Notes under the pieces: generated by a model
Database searches by the model: none
The model's input: only the letters and a program-made list of their open reading frames with translations
Told to the model about the DNA's origin: nothing
Program-made: the position numbers and the translations under genes
Shown here: one piece after another, positions 1 through 7,611 of the stretch
Layout of the letters: the number at the start of each line of letters is the position of its first letter
Position numbering within the stretch: the stretch's first letter is position 1
Assembly (NCBI GenBank): GCA_000014925.1
Contig: CP000474.1
Location: 2,914,001 to 2,978,000, forward strand
From: Paenarthrobacter aurescens TC1
Lineage (GTDB): Bacteria; Actinomycetota; Actinomycetes; Actinomycetales; Micrococcaceae
Direction: 5' to 3'
Length of the DNA: 64,000 nt

Positions 1-413
1 TTGATCCGGAAGGAGGCCGGCAACTGGTCTTCAGATACCGAATCCACTATCGGTGAGTTGGAGAACTGCTCTTTGAAGTGGGTGTACGCCTCAGCTTGCG
101 ACTCGAACTGGAAATCGTTGATGTACGGCTTGATTGCCGGGGACTCGAGCATGGCCTGAAGGTTCGCCTGCTGTTCCTTGGTGGCCGACCCCGAAGCGCA
201 GCCCACCGCCGTCGAACCGTCATTGCAGAGGAAGACCGCTACCTGGACTTTGTCGTACCAGTAGCCCTTCATCTGGTTGATCTGCATCTGCAGCATTCCT
301 GCCGCACCCACGAACGTCAGCGAAACAAAGGTCACCAGCACCACGGAGATCACCATGGAGAGGTTCCGGCGCAGGCCGCTGCCGATCTCCCCCAGGATAA
401 ACAAAAGCCTCAC
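1..413 (-). CDS. ftsX: Cell division protein FtsX, N-terminal part, cut by window edge
   Basis: FtsX is the membrane subunit of the FtsEX complex, which couples the divisome to activation of peptidoglycan hydrolases. About 137 N-terminal residues are present; the rest lies beyond the left edge. The start is a GTG whose last two bases overlap the ftsE stop (GTGA), giving [11 protein letters not shown]. One membrane segment ([20 protein letters not shown]) follows a basic stretch, as expected for the first FtsX helix, and then the start of the extracellular domain, which contains a Cys pair ([12 protein letters not shown]). Translational coupling with ftsE supports the call. Confidence 0.93.
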   Translation of the reverse strand, partial: MRLLFILGEIGSGLRRNLSMVISVVLVTFVSLTFVGAAGMLQMQINQMKGYWYDKVQVAVFLCNDGSTAVGCASGSATKEQQANLQAMLESPAIKPYINDFQFESQAEAYTHFKEQFSNSPIVDSVSEDQLPASFRI

Positions 414-1174
414 AGCTGTGCCCCCTGCGCACGGTTGAGTTCCTCGCCGCTGGCATCCCTCAGCCGGCGCGATTCGCCAACCACGGGGATCATCGATGTG
501 TAAAGCGCCTTGGCTTCGTCGCGAATGACCTTGCCGTTCTTGAGTTCCACCACGCGGCGGCGCATTTCATTGACAATGTCGTCGTCGTGGGTTGCCATGA
601 CTACCGTGGTGCCGTTCTGATTGATTTTGTCCAGGACTCCCATGATTCCCATCGAGGTGATGGGGTCCAGGTTTCCGGTCGGTTCGTCCGCCAGCAGAAT
701 GCCGGGGCGGTTTACGACGGCGCGGGCGATCGCTACGCGCTGCTGCTCGCCACCGGAAAGTTCATGGGGCATGCGACGTTCCTTGCCCTCCAGGCCGACC
801 GTCTTCAGAACCTCAGGCACTGTCTCCCGGATAATCGAGCGACTCTTGCCGATCACCTGCATAGCGAAAGCAACGTTAGCGAAGACGTTCTTCTGCGGGA
901 GCAACCGGAAGTCCTGGAAGACAACGCCAATTCCGCGCCGCAGCTTAGGGACGCGCCAGCTCGAAATGTTCGCAACGTTCTGGCCGGCGACGTACACGGA
1001 CCCGGAGGAGGCTTTGTCCTCTTTAAGGATCAACCGCAGGAACGTTGACTTGCCTGACCCTGAAGCGCCCACCAAGAAGGTGAACTCGCCGCGGTTGATC
1101 TCAAGGCTCACAGAATCGAGCGCCGGTCGGGCATTCTGCTCATAGACCTTGGTGACATTCTCAAATCTGATCAT
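410..1174 (-). CDS. ftsE: Cell division ATP-binding protein FtsE
   Basis: ABC-type ATPase of the FtsEX divisome complex. Walker [10 protein letters not shown] lies near residues 36-44, the signature [14 protein letters not shown] and Walker [13 protein letters not shown] follow, and the H-loop is in [10 protein letters not shown] chose the ATG at 1174 ([12 protein letters not shown]), which follows AAGGG and matches the family N terminus. The frame stays open to 1279 but the added residues look non-coding. The product is 254 residues, somewhat longer than the usual ~225-230, because of a C-terminal extension after [15 protein letters not shown]. It overlaps ftsX by four bases, so the pair is one unit. 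Confidence 0.95.
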   Translation of the reverse strand: MIRFENVTKVYEQNARPALDSVSLEINRGEFTFLVGASGSGKSTFLRLILKEDKASSGSVYVAGQNVANISSWRVPKLRRGIGVVFQDFRLLPQKNVFANVAFAMQVIGKSRSIIRETVPEVLKTVGLEGKERRMPHELSGGEQQRVAIARAVVNRPGILLADEPTGNLDPITSMGIMGVLDKINQNGTTVVMATHDDDIVNEMRRRVVELKNGKVIRDEAKALYTSMIPVVGESRRLRDASGEELNRAQGAQL

Positions 1175-1338
1175 GGCCCTTAGAACCCCGCCGGACATGA
1201 CATAGTCGCCCAGTCCAACAGCCGGAGCGCGGGCTTTCGATGGGGGAAGTGAGAGCACCGGCCACTCGACTATACGCACGGGCCAGCCGCTACTCCGCGG
1301 CTTTCAGGGGCGTGTCGCGGAATCCGAACTCTCACGTG

Positions 1339-1360
1339 ACCCGGGCCACAATGCCCGGGT
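1339..1360 (-). terminator. Hairpin just downstream of prfB
   Basis: A perfect 8-bp inverted repeat (ACCCGGGC, six-base loop, GCCCGGGT) starts one base after the prfB stop. There is no clear T-run, so it is a likely but imperfect terminator for prfB, separating it from ftsE. Confidence 0.5.
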
Positions 1361-1361
1361 G

Positions 1362-2480
1362 CTAGTTGGCCGCTGCGTTGCGGTTGCCGGTACGCCAGCG
1401 AATGCCGGCGTCGATGAAGTCATCGATATCCCCGTCAAGCACTGCCGAAGTGTTGCCCACTTCGTGTTCCGTCCGCAGGTCCTTGACCATTTGGTATGGA
1501 TTGAGGACGTAGGAACGCATCTGGTCACCCCAGGACGCCTTAACGTCTCCGGCCAACGCCTTCTTTTCCGCGTCTTGCTGTTCCTTCTTCACCAGAAGCA
1601 ACCGGGACTGGAGCACACGCATGGCGGCTGCACGGTTCTGAAGCTGCGATTTCTCATTCTGCATCGAAACCACAATGCCCGTAGGGATGTGCGTCAGCCT
1701 CACAGCGGAGTCTGTGGTGTTGACGGACTGGCCGCCCGGACCCGAGGAACGGAAGACGTCAACGCGGATTTCGTTGTCCGGGATCTCAATGGAGTCCGTC
1801 TGCTCGATCAAAGGGATGACCTCCACCGCGGCGAAGGATGTCTGACGGCGCCCCTGGTTATCGAAAGGACTGATGCGGACCAGCCGGTGCGTTCCGGCTT
1901 CAACACTCAACGTGCCGAAGGCGTAGGGTGCCTTGACTTCGAAGGTGGCGGATTTCAGGCCGGCTTCCTCGGCATAGGATGTGTCCATCACCGTGGTCGG
2001 GTAGCCATGGCGTTCAGCCCAACGCAAATACATCCTCATCAGCATCTCCGCGAAATCGGCAGCGTCCACGCCACCGGCTCCTGCCCTGATGGTAACTACG
2101 GCTTCGCGTTCGTCGTACTCGCCCGACAACAGCGTTGTTATCTCCAGCTCCGCAAGCGCCTTGCGAATGGACGAAAGTTCTTTGGCCGCTTCCGCCATCG
2201 AGTCCTCATCGCCCTCATCCTGGCCCAGTTCAACCAGAACTTCGAGGTCGTCAATCCGGGATGCGAGCTTGGAAAGGCGCTCAACTTCGGACTGCCGGTG
2301 CGACAACCTTGAAGTGATCACCTGGGCAGAAGCAGGATCATCCCAGAGGTCCGGAGCCCCGGCCTGCTCGCTCAGTTCAGCGATCTCAGTCTTGAGTGCA
2401 TCAACATCGGTGACGTTCTCGATTGAGCTGTACGTTGCTCGAAGTGCGCGGATTTCCGCGGGAAAATCAATTTCAGCCAT
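1362..2480 (-). CDS. prfB: Peptide chain release factor 2
   Basis: RF2 reads UGA and UAA stop codons and hydrolyses peptidyl-tRNA on the ribosome. The 372-residue product starts at ATG 2480 ([14 protein letters not shown]). The stop-codon recognition tripeptide SPF is present in [10 protein letters not shown], and the catalytic GGQ loop in [14 protein letters not shown]. The frame is uninterrupted from start to stop, so the autoregulatory +1 frameshift used by E. coli prfB is absent; established knowledge is that many bacteria lack it. It lies upstream of ftsE in the direction of transcription, with a hairpin between them. Confidence 0.96.
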   Translation of the reverse strand: MAEIDFPAEIRALRATYSSIENVTDVDALKTEIAELSEQAGAPDLWDDPASAQVITSRLSHRQSEVERLSKLASRIDDLEVLVELGQDEGDEDSMAEAAKELSSIRKALAELEITTLLSGEYDEREAVVTIRAGAGGVDAADFAEMLMRMYLRWAERHGYPTTVMDTSYAEEAGLKSATFEVKAPYAFGTLSVEAGTHRLVRISPFDNQGRRQTSFAAVEVIPLIEQTDSIEIPDNEIRVDVFRSSGPGGQSVNTTDSAVRLTHIPTGIVVSMQNEKSQLQNRAAAMRVLQSRLLLVKKEQQDAEKKALAGDVKASWGDQMRSYVLNPYQMVKDLRTEHEVGNTSAVLDGDIDDFIDAGIRWRTGNRNAAAN

Positions 2481-2552
2481 GATCATCCCAGCGTACGCTA
2501 TCCGTTGCACTCCCCGGTGGCTCCCCCACTCCGTGCCCGTGCCCGCGCGACA

Positions 2553-2584
2553 TCTCATGACCGGGACCTCTCATGACCGGGTCC
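2553..2584. repeat. 16-bp tandem repeat between prfB and the Tad operon
   Basis: Two adjacent copies of TCTCATGACCGGG(A/T)CC at 2553-2568 and 2569-2584 differ by one base. Each contains the palindrome TCATGA. They lie in the 109-base gap between the end of the pilus operon and the prfB start, so could affect prfB transcription. Function unknown. Confidence 0.7.
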
Positions 2585-2589
2585 GCCTA

Positions 2590-3039
2590 TTACTGAGTCA
2601 GCCGGGATCGGGCCGTTGACCTCGCTTCAATGAGAATCCCCTCCGGCAGTAGAAAGCTGATCACGGGCGGATGCGCCACTGCGGTGAGTACTACTACCGC
2701 CGTACCGCCCGGCTCGCTGCCCGTACCCGCTCCAACAGCCAGGTGGTCATGCCTGGAAAAGGCGTTACTTGCATCAAGGTAGGAGCCGGCTGAGGCGATC
2801 ACTGTCGCATCCACCAGCGATGTGGAAGGAACGTAGCTTCCGCCGATATGCGCCACCGTGTAGGAGTCCGCGGCCGCGAGCGCCGCTCCGTCAGCCAAAG
2901 ACAGCAACTTCTTGTGCTCCAGGTAGACAGCTGACGCTGCCATGACCACCGAAGCCAGGAGGAGTAATAACAGCACGAACCCGACGATGAGAACCGTTAT
3001 CTGGCCTTCTTCCCGCCTTCTCGATGAAACTACTGTCAT
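2590..3039 (-). CDS. TadG-like pilus/secretion protein
   Basis: A 149-residue protein, last gene of the Tad-type locus. The N terminus has a charged leader ending REEG, then QITVLIVGF and a long hydrophobic helix, typical of Tad pseudopilin or TadE/G-like proteins cut by a prepilin peptidase or held as membrane anchors. The rest (VYLEHKKLLSLADGAALAAADS) matches the TadE/G-like family found near actinobacterial tadA. The start at ATG 3039 overlaps the stop of the preceding gene (ATGA), indicating coupling. The role in pilus assembly is inferred from context. Confidence 0.8.
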   Translation of the reverse strand: MTVVSSRRREEGQITVLIVGFVLLLLLLASVVMAASAVYLEHKKLLSLADGAALAAADSYTVAHIGGSYVPSTSLVDATVIASAGSYLDASNAFSRHDHLAVGAGTGSEPGGTAVVVLTAVAHPPVISFLLPEGILIEARSTARSRLTQ

Positions 3040-3557
3040 TGGTAACGCCCTACAACCTGCGATGCCGACGCACTGAGTCGGCTTGCGTTCAACTGCAGGG
3101 AGTCCCCGAAGGGCATCAAGGGTAAGGGAACATCCAAGCGCACAGTGACAGTCACCGTTGCGCCTGCTGACAAGCAACTCCCGCGATCACATTGGATGGC
3201 GATGCTGGCCTGGTCCGGCGAATAACCGTGATCCTTGAGAGCGACAAGCACGCTGCGCTCCGCTGCTGTCCTTGCAATGACCGGGTCCCGTTGGGTCACA
3301 AAGACTTTAGCTGCTTGATCGGCAGCGCCCACCACGGCAAACGACCCGCCCTGAATCTGGCCAACGGTCACTACGAAATAGACCACCGGGACCATGAGGA
3401 GCAAAGCCAGGAAGGTAAATTCCACCACGGCGCTGCCCTTTTGTGCTTCGTGGGGTGGAAGGCAATCCCCTACCTTCCCAGCCCATCCCGCTGGCAAGCA
3501 CAGGGCATCGCGCAGCCTGCTTTTTAACACATTTTTCACCGCGGCGAGTGGTGGCAT
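3036..3557 (-). CDS. TadE-like minor pilin or pilus assembly protein
   Basis: A 173-residue TadE-family protein: a basic leader, the cleavage-like site QKGSAVVEF, then a hydrophobic helix (TFLALLLMVPVVYFVVTVG). The downstream part is a predicted extracytoplasmic domain with two cysteines (CDRGSC). I chose ATG 3557 because AAGGTGA, which includes the stop of the upstream gene, sits about seven bases before it; an ATG at 3584 is possible but would overlap more. Four-base overlap with the next gene. TadE proteins are minor pseudopilins in Tad systems; the exact role here is inferred. Confidence 0.8.
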   Translation of the reverse strand: MPPLAAVKNVLKSRLRDALCLPAGWAGKVGDCLPPHEAQKGSAVVEFTFLALLLMVPVVYFVVTVGQIQGGSFAVVGAADQAAKVFVTQRDPVIARTAAERSVLVALKDHGYSPDQASIAIQCDRGSCLSAGATVTVTVRLDVPLPLMPFGDSLQLNASRLSASASQVVGRYQ

Positions 3558-3564
3558 TCGCGCG

Positions 3565-3987
3565 TCACCTTGGGAGATCAGCATGTCCCGTCACCTCCAA
3601 CAATTTACCGGGGCCGATCAGACCAAAAACCGGCAGAGGGGCCTTTACTGTCACTTCCAAGGTTCGGACCCCCTCAATGGTGACTTCCGTTGAAGTGACA
3701 TCGCGGGCAAAATCACCGTTCAACGCAGCGCCAATCAACTCCGCGGTCCTGGCACGGGCATCCATAGACGTGCGATCCGACAAGGCCCCGTATCGCGCTC
3801 CGGAAGCGGCGGCATCGACGAGTGTGTTCCGAACGTGCAGCACCAGCGTGAGTTGAACTATCGAGATAAAAAACAAGGTCAGCAGGGCACCAACCAAGAC
3901 GAAGTCCACCGCAGCAGACCCGCGCTCATGTGCGGCATTCGTGGGCACTGAGTGAGAAGAGTCATCGACGACGCCGTCGTAGTCCAT
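3565..3987 (-). CDS. TadE-like minor pilin or pilus assembly protein
   Basis: A 140-residue TadE-like protein starting at ATG 3987 after AGGA. The motif ERGSAAVDF precedes a hydrophobic helix (VLVGALLTLFFISIVQLTLVL), and HVRNTLVDAAASGARYGA follows; this AxxGARYGA segment is typical of TadE homologues. It lies between the pilin-like gene and a second TadE-like gene and is nine bases from the former. Together the two TadE-like proteins and the TadG-like protein make three pseudopilin-type products in a row. Confidence 0.82.
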   Translation of the reverse strand: MDYDGVVDDSSHSVPTNAAHERGSAAVDFVLVGALLTLFFISIVQLTLVLHVRNTLVDAAASGARYGALSDRTSMDARARTAELIGAALNGDFARDVTSTEVTIEGVRTLEVTVKAPLPVFGLIGPGKLLEVTGHADLPR

Positions 3988-3995
3988 CCCGCGTC

Positions 3996-4235
3996 CTACT
4001 TGCCCACCTTGCTCATCGCTTGATTGAAAAGGTCGCCCAATGCCGGTGTCGCGATGGCAAGAAGTCCTGCCACGAGGATCGCGGACATCAGTGTGATCAT
4101 CACCCACCCAGGTACGTCACCGCGCTCGTGGTCTTCCCTGGGGTGTGTCGTCCTGTGGGCAATCGCCACGAACAACCACCATGAGCAGAGGAGCAGGATT
4201 GAGATAACGGACAGTTTGCTTGCACTTCGTTTCAT
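3996..4235 (-). CDS. Small Flp-pilin-like protein with atypical processing site
   Basis: A 79-residue protein with two hydrophobic segments: one near the N terminus (LSVISILLLCSWWLFVAIA) and one near the C terminus (WVMITLMSAILVAGLLAIA). Between them lies ERGDVPGWV, in the position where actinobacterial Flp-type pilins carry ERG followed by a Glu-Tyr-containing stretch. The canonical EY pair is missing. Position between tadC and the TadE-like genes is where the structural pilin gene usually sits, so I infer it is the major pilin of this Tad system. Similar short proteins with a GDVPGW motif are, to my memory, common in Arthrobacter. Confidence 0.65.
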   Translation of the reverse strand: MKRSASKLSVISILLLCSWWLFVAIAHRTTHPREDHERGDVPGWVMITLMSAILVAGLLAIATPALGDLFNQAMSKVGK

Positions 4236-4318
4236 GGTCTTCCTCAGTGTATTTCGAGACGTTGCTGACTTAGCGTGGTTAGTTGAGTGGATAGCTGGGG
4301 CGGATCATGGGTGGCGCT

Positions 4319-5260
4319 CTATAGGCTCATCTCCAAAGCCGCAATGGCAGGAAAAGCAGCGAAGATTACGGTCAGCGGGAGCACGCCGAAGACAAGCGGG
4401 ACCATCATGGCAATTTCTTTTCGGCCTGCTGACTCCATGAGGTCCCGCTTTGCGGCGTCACGGACGTCCGCTGCTTGCGCCCGGAGGACGTCTGCCAACG
4501 GTGTCCCGCGTTCAACAGCAACCATCAGGCCGTCGATGAACCTGACCAAGGGCGGAAGTTCCGACCTCGATGAGAATGCCTGAAGCGCTTCCGTCAGCGG
4601 CTTCCCAGACCTGGTATCCGCCAAGATCGTGGCAAACTCCGCGGAGAGCTCGCCATTCGAGCTGCGGCTCACCCTGTCCATGGCGCCCATGGCACTCTCA
4701 CCTGCTGCGACCGCGAGCGCCATCAACTCCGCGAGGCTGGGAAACTCGGACAACATCCGTGACTCCCTCCTCTTTATCCGCAGACCCAACGCATAGTCCC
4801 GAAGCAGGTAGCCGCCCAGCGCGCTGGCGATCACTGAGCTACATGAGACGGCCGGACTGAACCGGCCGGCGCTTGCCCCGGCGACCACCACGACGATAGA
4901 GAGCACGAAAGCGGCCCCGGCCCACAGAAGCTGTTCGGCCCGGAAATCCAACGTTGATTTTTTCGAACCCGCACGGGCAAGCTTCTTCGCCAAGGCCGTG
5001 TTGCCTACGTTGAAGCGGGACATGGAAGTAAGGGCGTCGCGGATGATGGGGCGAAGAATTCGTTCGAAGGGCCCAAACGGAGTGAGATTGTGTGTTGGCG
5101 TGCGGAGCAGGCGCGATTCAAGATTCTGCGACTTCAGTTGAGGTTCGATCCGATCAGCGAATCTGGTTCCCCGCATGAACGGGAGGCGCACCACGATCAA
5201 CCAGCACCCGGCTCCTAGAAGCAGGCCGCACAGCAAGGCGAAGGCTGTTGATGTGGTCAT
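4319..5260 (-). CDS. tadC: TadC-like type II secretion F-family membrane protein
   Basis: A 313-residue integral membrane protein of the T2SSF/GspF family, one of two platform proteins on which the TadA ATPase acts to build pili. It has an N-terminal helix, a central pair of hydrophobic segments (LLWAGAAFVLSIVVVVAGA, then ASALGGYLLRDYA), the cytoplasmic T2SSF domain (FPSLAELMALAVAAGESAMGA) and C-terminal helices. The start overlaps the tadB stop by four bases. An 83-base gap separates it from the pilin-like gene. The name is assigned by order and similarity to TadB/TadC pairs. Confidence 0.88.
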   Translation of the reverse strand: MTTSTAFALLCGLLLGAGCWLIVVRLPFMRGTRFADRIEPQLKSQNLESRLLRTPTHNLTPFGPFERILRPIIRDALTSMSRFNVGNTALAKKLARAGSKKSTLDFRAEQLLWAGAAFVLSIVVVVAGASAGRFSPAVSCSSVIASALGGYLLRDYALGLRIKRRESRMLSEFPSLAELMALAVAAGESAMGAMDRVSRSSNGELSAEFATILADTRSGKPLTEALQAFSSRSELPPLVRFIDGLMVAVERGTPLADVLRAQAADVRDAAKRDLMESAGRKEIAMMVPLVFGVLPLTVIFAAFPAIAALEMSL

Positions 5261-6111
5261 CGAAGAACCCGCTCATCCTCCGGCAAGGCGCCGACGCGGA
5301 GCATCACGGAGTAGCAGAAAACTGAAATCAACAGGCCTCCGAGCAAAACCAAGGCGCCCATGCCTGAGTTGAATGCCACCATGGCTTCAGGCCTGCTTGC
5401 CATGACCACCAAAACTATCCAGGGCGCAGCTACAGCGAGCCGGGCAGCATTGACGGTCCAGGACTGCCGGGCCTCAAGCTCACTGCGCGTCCTTGCGCTG
5501 TCGCGCAGGAACCCTGACAGGGTCCCCAGCATTCGTCCGAGGTCGGAGCCACCCACTTCACGAGTCATTCGCAGGGCCTCTATGATTCGGTCGGCCACCG
5601 GATCAGCCAGGCGTTCCTTGAGTTTGTCCGCTGCAGCCTCAAAATTGCCGGCGGCTCTATAGTCGGCCCCGAAGTCCAAGAACAACTCCCTTAATTCTTC
5701 CGGGCCATTGTGTCCCAGCTGGATCAGCGCCTCTGGCAGTGCAAGGCCTGCACGAATAGCTGAACGCAAGTGGTCCACGATGTCCGGCCACAGCTGCCGT
5801 AGTGAGTTCCTACGCTTCCGTGCCCGCCAGCGCACAATTGCAAAGGGAATCCATGAACCGAAGATTGCGAAACACAGGGCCACCGGCGGCGATCCTGTCA
5901 GAACATAGAAAACCAGCAGTGCGAACAGTCCAAGTCCGGCGCACGTGGCAAGGAGTCCGGTGCCGGTGACTTTCTCAATCCCTGCTGCCATCAGGAGAAG
6001 ATCCAAGCGTCGGGGCTTTTTTCTTTTGGGCTCAGCCGGTGGTTGGACCCATGTGGACCACCACATGAGAAACACCCCTAAGCCACACACGATCCCGAGC
6101 AGTGCCGCCAT
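5257..6111 (-). CDS. tadB: TadB-like type II secretion F-family membrane protein
   Basis: A 284-residue T2SSF-family inner-membrane platform protein, partner of TadC. N-terminal helix, a basic linker (PKRKKPRR), two central helices, the T2SSF domain (LWPDIVDHLRSAIRAGLALPEAL, with the conserved R-A-G-L pattern) and C-terminal helices (LAVAAPWIVLVVMA, ALVLLGGLLISVF). The ATG at 6111 overlaps the tadA stop by one base (TGATG) and its stop overlaps the tadC start by four, so tadABC are translationally coupled. Confidence 0.88.
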   Translation of the reverse strand: MAALLGIVCGLGVFLMWWSTWVQPPAEPKRKKPRRLDLLLMAAGIEKVTGTGLLATCAGLGLFALLVFYVLTGSPPVALCFAIFGSWIPFAIVRWRARKRRNSLRQLWPDIVDHLRSAIRAGLALPEALIQLGHNGPEELRELFLDFGADYRAAGNFEAAADKLKERLADPVADRIIEALRMTREVGGSDLGRMLGTLSGFLRDSARTRSELEARQSWTVNAARLAVAAPWIVLVVMASRPEAMVAFNSGMGALVLLGGLLISVFCYSVMLRVGALPEDERVLR

Positions 6112-7451
6112 CAGTTCAACTCCAAGAGGGCAGCCACATCGAAGCCTGCGCGGGCAAACTTTTCCGGTGCCGGCATGGAGTTGACCCTGGGATGCAACTG
6201 CCCTGCAACCATGCCGAAGACACCCGAGGATTCAATGATCCCGTTTTCCACCCTGCGTCCCAGCGACAGGATCTCGGTCACCTGCCTGCGCCCGGTTGAA
6301 TGGCGACCGCAGTGCACCACGAGGTCGATGCACGACGCCACTGTGGGTACTACGAAAGCACTCGATATATTGGCCCCTGCCAAGAGCGGGAGGGTGCAGA
6401 TCTTGGTGACGGCGTCGTGGGCAGAGTTGGCGTGCACGGTACACATCCCGGGTAACCCGGAGTTCAGCGCAATGAGCATGTCGAGGCTTTCCGCTTCGCG
6501 AACTTCTCCCACTATCAAGCGATCGGGACGCATTCGAAGCGCTTCCTTGACAAGCCTTCGCAAAGGAATGTCGCCTTCACCCTCGAGATTCGGTTGACGG
6601 CACTGCAATCCCACCACGTCGCGCAGCGGAAGCTTCAGTTCAAAGATCTCCTCCACCGTGATGACCCGTTCACGGGAACCGATGCTGGCGGCCAAGCAAT
6701 TCAACATTGTGGTCTTTCCCGCTTGGGTGGCTCCGGACACCAGAATGTTGAGCCCGCTGGCTACCGCCGCACCGAGGAACCTGGCAGCCTGGGGCGTCAG
6801 GCTTCCAAGCTCGACGAGGTGCTCAAGGCGGCTTGCCTTCGCGATGAATTTCCTGATGTTGACAGCCCAGTGCTTGCGGGTGATGTCAGGAATTGCTACG
6901 TGCAACCTGGATCCGTCCGGAAGGGCAGCATCCACGAAAGGGGATGAGAGATCCACCCGGCGTCCCGAGCTCTTGAGCATTCTTTCAACCAGATCGCGTA
7001 CCTGCTGCTCGCTGAGACTTATGGCCGTCAGCTCGGATTCCCCGTTGCGCGCCACGTAGATCTCGTGCGGCGCATTGATCCATATCTCTTCGATTCCGGG
7101 ATCATCCAGGAGCGGCTGCAGTGGCCCAAATCCTGCGACGGCATCAAAGATGTGTTGTCGCGCGGTCTCGAGGTGTCCGAGAGAGGGAAGGGGACCCAGA
7201 AGTGCCCGTTCGTCGTAATCGTTGACCGCCGCCTCTACCAGAAGCCGGACATCCCCGGCTTGTTCCAGCGGATCCAGCCCGCGGCGCCGAATGAGTTCCC
7301 GGACTTCTCCCTCGACGATTTTTACAGCATCCACAACTCTCCCCTGATCACGAGCCTGTAAACGAGAGGCGTATCTCGAGTCATTCACGCTAGGCGAGCG
7401 AATTCGGACCCTCAAGTCACTCCGAACGCTATGTGGATAACTTCCCATCAT
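6111..7451 (-). CDS. tadA: TadA/CpaF-type pilus assembly ATPase
   Basis: Hexameric type II/IV secretion ATPase that powers Tad pilus assembly. Walker A GATQAGKT near residues 240-247, the Asp-box-like DRLIVGEVRE, and the His-box TVHANSAHDA are visible. The N-terminal segment VDAVKIVEGEVRELIRRRG is typical of actinobacterial CpaF homologues. The start is uncertain: the longest frame begins at 7451 (446 residues), but a GTG at 7334 follows the strongest Shine-Dalgarno (GGGGAGAG) and would give 407 residues; a GTG at 7388 is a third option. It is the first gene of the pilus operon and divergent from the lysozyme gene. Confidence 0.92.
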   Translation of the reverse strand: MMGSYPHSVRSDLRVRIRSPSVNDSRYASRLQARDQGRVVDAVKIVEGEVRELIRRRGLDPLEQAGDVRLLVEAAVNDYDERALLGPLPSLGHLETARQHIFDAVAGFGPLQPLLDDPGIEEIWINAPHEIYVARNGESELTAISLSEQQVRDLVERMLKSSGRRVDLSSPFVDAALPDGSRLHVAIPDITRKHWAVNIRKFIAKASRLEHLVELGSLTPQAARFLGAAVASGLNILVSGATQAGKTTMLNCLAASIGSRERVITVEEIFELKLPLRDVVGLQCRQPNLEGEGDIPLRRLVKEALRMRPDRLIVGEVREAESLDMLIALNSGLPGMCTVHANSAHDAVTKICTLPLLAGANISSAFVVPTVASCIDLVVHCGRHSTGRRQVTEILSLGRRVENGIIESSGVFGMVAGQLHPRVNSMPAPEKFARAGFDVAALLELN

Positions 7452-7611
7452 CAGTCACGCCAGCACCCTGAATCCCACTAGTCACTCCAGTTTCGGAATG
7501 TTAGGGTAAAGCCCGTTAGGAGCTGGCCTAAGGTCTCATGCGCAAGCGCCCGCCCCGGAGCTTGTCCACAAGCCACACCATGCGCCGCTAAGCCGCGGCA
7601 CAGGGCCGGAT

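Noticed and set aside
1362..2480. A programmed frameshift in prfB
   Set aside because: The frame is continuous from ATG 2480 through the region where E. coli has the in-frame UGA, so no frameshift is needed.
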